Assembly: GCA_002352485.1 (NCBI GenBank)
Contig: DEIM01000112.1
Coordinates: forward strand, 1 to 7,648
Direction of reading: 5' to 3'
Source: Candidatus Dadabacteria bacterium UBA2774
GTDB lineage: Bacteria; Desulfobacterota_D; UBA1144; Nemesobacterales; UBA2774
DNA length: 7,648 nt
This document shows positions 5,786 to 7,648 of the stretch, piece after piece. The position numbers were made by a program, and so were the translations under genes. Each line of letters starts with the position of its first letter. The first letter of the stretch is position 1. The notes under the pieces were generated by a model, which saw only the letters and a list, made by a program, of their open reading frames with translations, made no database searches and was not told the origin of the DNA.

Positions 5786-6031
5786 ATGATGAGAATATTC
5801 AAGGTATTTGGTATTATGGCTTTTCTGCTCTCTATAGGGTGTGCCGGGCAGCAGGCCGGGGACGATGGGTTTGACGCTAGTGTGTGCAACAACATTCCTG
5901 TTGGAGTTGAGGCTTTAGCCGCGGCTGACCCTGAAGATAAGGCGTTTAAGATTAGCTGCGCTGACTTGGCCAGATGTACGGAGCTTAATGCGTGGGATGC
6001 CCCGCCTGACGTGCCGTGCACGGGGCCGTAG
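5786..6031 (+). CDS. Small Cys-rich lipoprotein of unknown function
   Basis: This 81-residue protein has a short charged start (MMRIFK), a hydrophobic segment (residues 7-17) and a lipobox-like LSIG-C19, so lipidation and export to the envelope are likely. The mature part of about 62 residues has four further cysteines (C34, C58, C64, C78), which suits two disulphide bonds, and is acidic. No known domain is recognised. GGAGG (5771-5775) lies 10 bases before the first ATG, and a second ATG follows immediately; the first is better spaced. The gene stands alone: it is divergent from yigZ and followed by the repeat-rich gap. The strong ribosome binding site and signal sequence argue that this is a real gene despite its size. 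Confidence 0.75.
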   Translation: MMRIFKVFGIMAFLLSIGCAGQQAGDDGFDASVCNNIPVGVEALAAADPEDKAFKISCADLARCTELNAWDAPPDVPCTGP

Positions 6032-6098
6032 TTCTAAAGGTATGAATCTTTGTGTATGTCGGAATCTTGAAAGGCAAAAGATAAATAATCCCCCTTTA

Positions 6099-6121
6099 AT
6101 CCCCCTTTGAGAAAGGGGGAT
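6099..6121. repeat. ATCCCCCTTT/AAAGGGGGAT hairpin
   Basis: A perfect 10-bp stem (6099-6108 with 6112-6121) surrounds a 3-base loop. It is preceded by CCCCCTTTAAT, a partial direct duplication of the left arm. The layout 'CCCCC..CTTTAATCC' recurs at 6380-6398, so the two elements are related. It could also end transcription of the upstream lipoprotein gene, but there is no T run after it. Confidence 0.7.
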
Positions 6122-6126
6122 ATAAA

Positions 6127-6148
6127 AAGGCAAAGACAAAAGATGAGG
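6127..6148. repeat. 22-bp A-rich direct repeat, copy 2
   Basis: AAGGCAAAGACAAAAGATGA plus GG is the second copy of the sequence at 4949-4970 (20 of 22 identical). Confidence 0.6.
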
Positions 6149-6210
6149 TTCTGATTAGATTGCGTATCAAATCCCGGACATGGTTCAGGACCATTAAAGA
6201 CAAATACCTC

Positions 6211-6239
6211 TCAGTCTCCCTTTTTCAAAGGGAGGCTGA
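6211..6239. repeat. CTCCCTTT/AAAGGGAG hairpin
   Basis: An 8-bp perfect stem (6216-6223 with 6227-6234) is extended by a G-U pair (6215 with 6235) and TCAG/CTGA (6211-6214 with 6236-6239). This gives about 13 pairs around a 3-base loop. Confidence 0.7.
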
Positions 6240-6248
6240 TAAAGTTAT

Positions 6249-6269
6249 ACCCTTCGACGGGATCAGGGT
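6249..6269. repeat. TCGAC-type palindromic repeat, copy 2
   Basis: ACCCT (6249-6253), TTCGAC-type left flank, and TCAGGGT on the right (AGGGT at 6265-6269) match copy 1 at 274-308, with a shorter loop. Confidence 0.6.
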
Positions 6270-6300
6270 GAGTGGGTTTGGTTATGTGTAAAAATGTAGA

Positions 6301-6336
6301 GATTGCCACGGTCGCTGCGTTCCCTCGCAATGACGG
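6301..6336. repeat. 36-bp GATTGCC/GCAATGACGG repeat, copy 3
   Basis: The left arm is GATTGCCACGGTC, the core is GCTGCGT and the right arm is TCCCTCGCAATGACGG. It sits between two TCGAC-type hairpins, an association also seen at 274-374. Confidence 0.75.
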
Positions 6337-6344
6337 GAATGTTT

Positions 6345-6367
6345 CATCCTTCGACATGCTTAGGATG
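6345..6367. repeat. TCGAC-type palindromic repeat, copy 3
   Basis: CATCCT (6345-6350) is inverted as AGGATG (6362-6367), with TCGAC after the left arm. The arms carry a compensating change relative to copies 1 and 2 (C to T paired with G to A), so the pairing, not just the sequence, is kept. Confidence 0.6.
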
Positions 6368-6393
6368 AACGGATTTTATCCCCCCACCTTTAA

Positions 6394-6417
6394 TCCTCCC
6401 CCGCGCTGGGGGGAGGA
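6394..6417. repeat. TCCTCCCCC/GGGGGAGGA hairpin
   Basis: A perfect 9-bp stem (6394-6402 with 6409-6417) surrounds a 6-base loop. The left side is preceded by CCCCCACCTTTAATCC, related to the element at 6090-6121. Confidence 0.7.
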
Positions 6418-6421
6418 AAGA

Positions 6422-6494
6422 AAAAGGGCTCAGGGTGCATGGGTTATTTTGTAGAAGGTGTGCTCTGGAGAGCAATCATATAAATAGCCCTTTT
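6422..6494. terminator. Long-range inverted repeat with nested hairpin, possible terminator
   Basis: AAAAGGGCT (6422-6430) is perfectly inverted as AGCCCTTTT (6486-6494), 55 bases apart. Inside lies the perfect short hairpin TGCTCT-GG-AGAGCA (6461-6474). Read on the minus strand, the downstream arm ends AGCCCTTTTTCTTT, a T-rich tail 14 bases after the serine hydrolase stop begins its trailing region. It could be that gene's terminator or the ends of a small mobile repeat; the sequence alone does not decide. Confidence 0.4.
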
Positions 6495-6507
6495 GATTGT
6501 TTTCATT

Positions 6508-7648
6508 CTAATCCTTCTTTGTAAATGTGCCGATGGACTCGGTGATGAATTCCGTTACTTTCCCCTCTGAGTTTATAACAAAAGTGGTATCATCGGGAAG
6601 GCTAATGAATATAGGCCATTTGAGGTGGAAGGTGTCGAAATTCACGTGACTCAAAGTGCCGGTATACTGCGCCGGGCCAGCAAGGACGCTCAGGTTTCCT
6701 TCCTTAAGTACGATTATAAACTTGCCGTATACATCGTTTTCATAGGTTCCGGTATAACCCCTCAGATCCAGACTCGGAGGGTTGGGGCTTTTGATTGCAG
6801 GCTCTGGATCAAAGCTAAGCATTTCCGCAATTTTTTTAGACCTCTCTTTAATCACAGCCTGCATGTCGTAATCGGCTTCTCCGAGATACTGCTCTAGCAC
6901 ATAGGCCCGTACTGCTTCCGGCAGGACGGTTAAATTCATATTGGCGAGCACCGTGATACCGAGCTTTAGCTCTGGCACAAGCACAGTGACTGAGCGCATA
7001 CCGTCAAGGGCGCCGCCTTTTTCCAGAATCTTGTGGTTTTTCCAATTATAAATACCCCAGGCAAGTCCGTAGTTAAATCCCGTTTCGGCGGATATGGGCG
7101 GGAGCTCCGCGAACCCCGGCGTGTCGACCATGGTTGGTTTGTATATCTCCCCGACTGTCTCGGGCGAGAGTATCTGCCTGCCTAGATACTTGCCCTGGTC
7201 CAGTAGCATAATCATGTAGTGCGCCATATCAGAAGCGGTGGACGTCATAGCGCCCGCTGGGGCGAGCACGCCTTGTTTATTGTAAGGTATGACACGGGTC
7301 TGCCCTTCAATTACCCCGTGCGGAAACGCTGCGTTTGATTGTCTGTCTATAGAGTCGGTGAACCCCGAGCGGTTCATTGCAAGCGGGCTTAAAAGGCTCG
7401 TACGCACAAGGTTCTCCCACGTTGAGCCGCTTGATTGGGCCGCTGACTCACCCGCGAGAAAGAACCCGAGGTTTGAGTAATTGGCCTCATCCCTGAAACT
7501 GCACGCGGGCTCGATGAACCGTATCCTCTGAATTACTTCTTCACGCGTGTAGCCCAAGTGATCGAAAAGATCCCCGGTGAAAGCCGGAAGCCCTGTACGG
7601 TGTGAGAGCAGATCGCGGGAGGTAGTGTATCTTGTGGGATATGGGTCG
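6508..7648 (-). CDS. Class C beta-lactamase-like serine hydrolase with C-terminal DUF3471-like domain (5'-truncated by window edge)
   Basis: The frame is open from the right edge (first full codon at 7647) to TAG at 6508-6510, giving 379 visible residues. The TTG at 7557 is not the start, because the conserved TTSRDLLSHRTGLP runs upstream of it. Landmarks (visible numbering) are HRTG (16-19), YSN (57-59; the Tyr general base of the Y-x-N motif), 'PAGAMTSTASDMAHYM' (about 130), and EKGG (209-212) in the position of the third motif. The nucleophile SxxK should lie just upstream, outside the window. Residues from about 290 to 379 resemble DUF3471 (RGYTGTYENDVYGKF...DTFHLKW...INSEGKVTEF), a common tail of this family. 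These enzymes are esterases, peptidases or beta-lactamases, usually exported; the substrate is not predictable. A signal peptide cannot be checked. Confidence 0.92.
   Translation of the reverse strand, partial: DPYPTRYTTSRDLLSHRTGLPAFTGDLFDHLGYTREEVIQRIRFIEPACSFRDEANYSNLGFFLAGESAAQSSGSTWENLVRTSLLSPLAMNRSGFTDSIDRQSNAAFPHGVIEGQTRVIPYNKQGVLAPAGAMTSTASDMAHYMIMLLDQGKYLGRQILSPETVGEIYKPTMVDTPGFAELPPISAETGFNYGLAWGIYNWKNHKILEKGGALDGMRSVTVLVPELKLGITVLANMNLTVLPEAVRAYVLEQYLGEADYDMQAVIKERSKKIAEMLSFDPEPAIKSPNPPSLDLRGYTGTYENDVYGKFIIVLKEGNLSVLAGPAQYTGTLSHVNFDTFHLKWPIFISLPDDTTFVINSEGKVTEFITESIGTFTKKD

Larger units (their letters stand above)
6032..6507. other. Gene-free, repeat-packed intergenic region
   Basis: This 476-base stretch has no credible gene. 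The short open frames across it read through palindromic repeats. In order it holds a poly-C/poly-G hairpin, an A-rich direct repeat, a CTCCC hairpin, two TCGAC-type hairpins flanking the 36-bp element, another poly-C/poly-G hairpin, and a long-range inverted repeat. These are listed separately. Confidence 0.8.

Noticed and set aside
274..6367. CRISPR array
   Set aside because: The repeats are few, kilobases apart, palindromic and of mixed families; there is no regular repeat-spacer pattern and no cas gene.
6272..6454. 60-codon plus-strand frame in the repeat-rich gap
   Set aside because: It is almost entirely translated repeat (36-bp element, TCGAC hairpin and poly-C hairpin), with no ribosome binding site.
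7555..7557. TTG as the start of the serine hydrolase
   Set aside because: The same frame continues without a stop to the window edge, and encodes the conserved SRDLLSHRTGLP just upstream, so this is an internal Leu codon.

Overview
The window is a stretch of bacterial chromosome of moderate GC content. It most likely comes from a Gram-negative environmental bacterium. The reasons are lipobox lipoproteins, periplasmic LolA-fold-like proteins, a C-terminal sorting-like tail resembling IPTL-CTERM, and intergenic gaps full of small palindromic repeats. A Desulfobacterota-like ('deltaproteobacterial') or Dadabacteria-like origin would fit, but that placement is a guess. No RNA gene, CRISPR array, transposase or phage gene is visible.

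Layout. Bases 1-186 hold the C-terminus of a LOG-family nucleotide-binding protein (+). A repeat-bearing gap with a probable promoter follows, then a complete UbiD-family prenyl-FMN decarboxylase (470-1936, +). Its gene ends at an A/T-tailed hairpin that probably serves as a two-way terminator with the convergent neighbour. The minus strand from 4855 to 2010 carries four genes. In transcription order they are a small helical protein of unknown function (4855-4511), two exported LolA-like paralogues (4436-3630 and 3519-2692), and a short Ig-like (Big_1-type) lipoprotein with a C-terminal membrane tail (2507-2010). Recognisable promoter-like sites lie ahead of three of them, so they may be separate units rather than one operon. 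A repeat patch then leads to yigZ/IMPACT (5682-5059, -, TTG start). A divergent intergenic region separates yigZ from a tiny Cys-rich lipoprotein (5786-6031, +). Bases 6032-6507 have no gene and are packed with palindromic repeats. From 6508 to the right edge lies the C-terminal 379 residues of a class C beta-lactamase-like serine hydrolase (-), whose start and catalytic SxxK lie outside the window.

There is no evident shared pathway. UbiD, YigZ and the serine hydrolase look like independent housekeeping or accessory enzymes. The 2010-4436 block is a cluster of envelope proteins. The most interesting signals are (i) the tandem LolA-like paralogues, whose only two cysteines are at matching positions 47 residues apart, (ii) the small Big_1 protein with both a lipobox and a C-terminal transmembrane anchor, and (iii) several families of short repeats scattered in the gaps, including a 36-bp element with fixed arms and a variable 7-base core. 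I found no convincing evidence of a new defence or mobile system.
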